Of a stretch of DNA of 8,242 nucleotides, positions 7,022 to 8,242 are shown in pieces. Every line of letters starts with the position of its first letter. Position 1 is the stretch's first letter. Under the pieces are notes generated by a model, which ran no database searches, was not told the origin of the DNA, and saw only the letters and a list, made by a program, of their open reading frames with translations. The position numbers and the translations under genes are program-made. Source of the stretch: Methanobrevibacter sp. (lineage in GTDB: Archaea > Methanobacteriota > Methanobacteria > Methanobacteriales > Methanobacteriaceae); NCBI GenBank assembly GCA_031261945.1, contig JAISIQ010000077.1, positions 1 through 8,242 on the forward strand. The letters run 5' to 3'.

Positions 7022-7112
7022 TCATACATTATTAGGTTTCATTATTGGATTTTATTATTAGATTTTATAATAGCGGTCTATAATAGAGTTTATATTTAGA
7101 TTTATATTTATA
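7022..7112. repeat. Degenerate 13-bp-period tandem array upstream of polC
   Basis: Cutting the plus strand every 13 bases from 7022 gives seven related units. Examples are GGTTTCATTATTG (7035-7047), GATTTTATTATTA (7048-7060), GATTTTATAATAG (7061-7073), CGGTCTATAATAG (7074-7086) and AGTTTATATTTAG (7087-7099). Neighbouring units resemble each other more than distant ones, as expected from stepwise duplication. The array covers the likely polC promoter zone. Confidence 0.55.
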
Positions 7113-7344
7113 ATAAAATTAAATATAAATTATATTTAGAATTATAATATTTAGAATAATTATTAATATTATATTTATAGTAAAATAGTATTTAATTTTA
7201 ACTTTTGTATTAAAATAAATATTAAAAATAATAATAAAAACATATTCAAAAAAAAATAGAATTAATAAGAATAAAAATAAAAAAAATAAAAGAAATATTA
7301 GAATAATTATAGAAATTAAATTAAAAACTATAATAACAAAAAAT

Positions 7345-7368
7345 ATTATTATTATTATTATTATTATT
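7345..7368. repeat. (ATT)8 trinucleotide microsatellite
   Basis: Eight uninterrupted ATT units lie in non-coding DNA downstream of the SPASM-TPR remnant. This is a simple sequence repeat likely to vary in length between strains. No function is indicated. Confidence 0.9.
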
Positions 7369-7404
7369 AAATAAATTTAATATTTTTAATAATTTTAATA
7401 AGTT

Positions 7405-7423
7405 TATTTTTTCATAAAAAATA
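7405..7423 (-). terminator. A/T hairpin downstream of the SPASM-TPR remnant
   Basis: TATTTTTT (7405-7412) and AAAAAATA (7416-7423) form a perfect 8-bp stem with a 3-base loop, 30 bases beyond the minus-strand stop at 7453. The T runs on the minus strand fit an archaeal terminator, but with A/T pairs only the evidence is weak. Confidence 0.35.
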
Positions 7424-7452
7424 CATATTTTCTTTTATCTGACAGTACAATA

Positions 7453-7839
7453 TTAATAATTAAGATATCTCCTATGATACGCATGTTTTAATTCTTCCAG
7501 TTTATCAATTGCATCTTGATCGCCTTTTTGGGCAACTTCTGTCAGCAGTTTCATACCTTCAACCTCTTTGCCCTGACTAAGTATTGCCAAAGCCAAATAT
7601 TTTTTTGTATTAATGTCGTTGGAATTGATATTGAGTGCTTGAATGTTTGCTTCTTCACTCCTAGAATAATTGCCATTTTGAAAATCAGCGAACCCTTTCA
7701 TTCGCCAAACTTCAGCCACATTGGAATCATCTAATTGCAAATAGCGATCAATAAGTATTGCCACTCGTTGATAATCCTTATTTTTTTCAGCATTCTTGGC
7801 ATCAGCAAATATTTCATTAATATCATTTTTTTTAGCTAT
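7453..7839 (-). pseudogene. TPR-repeat C-terminal part, cut off from the SPASM protein by an in-frame TAA
   Basis: This is the same reading frame as the SPASM segment, continuing after the TAA at 7842-7840. Translation from 7839 gives IAKKNDINEIFADAKNAEKN and about 108 further residues, ending HRRYLNY before a TAA at 7455-7453. It contains about three TPR-like helical repeats, beginning around ADAKNAEKNKDYQRVAILID, then AEVWRMKGFADFQNGNYSRS, then INTKKYLALAILSQGKEVEG. Such repeats mediate protein binding. The first repeat starts upstream of the first possible in-frame start (GTG 7764), which has no Shine-Dalgarno, so the segment was probably not an independent gene. A separately translated 103-residue protein from GTG 7764 is the alternative. 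Arg codons are mostly CGN, unlike polC and nrdD. Confidence 0.65.
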
Positions 7840-8242
7840 TTATTCCTTGAGTTTCTTCATTTCAATATTTTGAATACAAAAGCGATTTTCACCATGGATT
7901 GTATTGTCCATACTAAAGCGAATATAGGGACAGCCACCTAAGCATTTTGAACCATATTCACATACACCACATTCACCAGAAAGCTTATCCTTGCTCATAT
8001 TTCGTCGCCATAAAAAATGGCCATTATCTTTCCAAATATCCCGTAATGTTCGTTCACGGATATTACCCTCTATGTATTCTCTATTGCGAAAAGATGTGCA
8101 ACCTACAATGTCACCATTATAAAGAATGCCAAAAGAATGAATTCCTGCCTTACATCCGTCCCAAAGCTGGTAATCAAGAGTATTGAATTTTGAGGGATTA
8201 GTTCGTAGCTCTTTGTTGCTGTAATATCCTATGCAATCGGTA
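7840..8242 (-). CDS. Radical SAM protein, C-terminal SPASM domain (partial, runs off right edge)
   Basis: The minus strand is open from the window edge to a TAA at 7842-7840, giving 133 residues. The SPASM auxiliary iron-sulfur domain is complete in its cysteines: WDGCKAG, then GDIVGC, then EYIEGNIRERTLRDIW, then ECGVCEYGSKCLGGC (exactly CX2CX5CX3C) and a final Cys in NRFC. SPASM domains bind extra 4Fe-4S clusters and occur in radical SAM enzymes that modify peptides or proteins. The radical SAM core with CX3CX2C should lie beyond 8242. The frame continues past the stop into TPR repeats, so this is probably the front part of an interrupted SPASM-TPR protein. GC content is about 40 percent in a sampled 60-base line, against about 23 percent in a sampled nrdD line, suggesting transfer. 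The substrate is unknown and no precursor peptide is visible. Confidence 0.85.
   Translation of the reverse strand, partial: TDCIGYYSNKELRTNPSKFNTLDYQLWDGCKAGIHSFGILYNGDIVGCTSFRNREYIEGNIRERTLRDIWKDNGHFLWRRNMSKDKLSGECGVCEYGSKCLGGCPYIRFSMDNTIHGENRFCIQNIEMKKLKE

Larger units (their letters stand above)
6972..7452. other. Spacer upstream of polC, AT-rich, no gene
   Basis: These 481 bases separate polC from the SPASM-TPR remnant. They contain two copies of ATATCATACMTTA (6999-7011, 7019-7031) near the polC start, a degenerate 13-bp-period array (7022-7112), an all-A/T inverted repeat (7100-7110 with 7120-7130), an A-rich stretch (about 7200-7345), an (ATT)8 tract and a hairpin near 7405-7423. The polC promoter must lie here, but several TATA-like sites compete and I cannot choose one. 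No RNA gene or ORF is supported. Confidence 0.65.

Noticed and set aside
7100..7130. Perfect 11-bp inverted repeat ATTTATATTTA/TAAATATAAAT as a terminator or binding site
   Set aside because: It is purely A/T in a region of the same composition, has weak stability, is far from any stop codon, and is partly explained by the 13-bp array.
7516..8186. Three plus-strand ORFs of 68-79 residues (7516-7734, 7735-7941, 7947-8186)
   Set aside because: They are antisense to the SPASM-TPR frame, whose cysteine pattern and repeats are clearly the real coding signal. They show no domain of their own.

Overview
The window looks like chromosomal DNA from a very AT-rich methanogenic archaeon, most likely Methanobrevibacter or a close relative in the Methanobacteriales. 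This rests on three things: the large subunit (DP2) of the archaea-specific DNA polymerase D, an archaeal-type anaerobic class III ribonucleotide reductase, and TGTAC-type TRP-box operators in front of trpE, as known from Methanothermobacter TrpY regulation. Spacers are almost pure A/T. The species is inferred from protein character, not from a search.

Every gene I can support lies on the minus strand, so transcription runs right to left. At the left edge (1-206) is the N-terminus of anthranilate synthase component I (trpE), preceded by a TATA box flanked by TGTAC operator motifs (255-292). A 346-base spacer of AAT/ACT microsatellite and oligo-A (oligo-T on the transcribed strand) separates it from nrdD (553-2868). 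A 13-bp perfect tandem duplication sits just upstream of the nrdD TATA-like box. A 554-base non-coding spacer holds more short tandem duplications and two hairpins that probably end the polC transcript. polC (3423-6971) encodes DP2 with two low-complexity insertions, a variant catalytic motif (NCDSDED) and a C-terminal PIP box. Its upstream spacer (6972-7452) has a 13-bp-period degenerate repeat and an (ATT)8 tract.

The right end (7453-8242) differs in base composition and Arg codon choice. It holds the C-terminal half of a radical SAM/SPASM protein with the complete SPASM cysteine pattern. An in-frame TAA follows, and then the same frame continues into about three TPR-like repeats. This reads most simply as one SPASM-TPR gene broken by a single nonsense codon and probably acquired horizontally.

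nrdD (dNTP supply) and polC (replication) are functionally related neighbours but have long spacers and probably separate promoters. trpE starts the tryptophan pathway and appears independently regulated. The most unusual items are the interrupted SPASM-TPR gene, the TRP-box palindrome, the Asn/Thr insertion in polC, and the recurrent 10-16 bp tandem duplications in the spacers.
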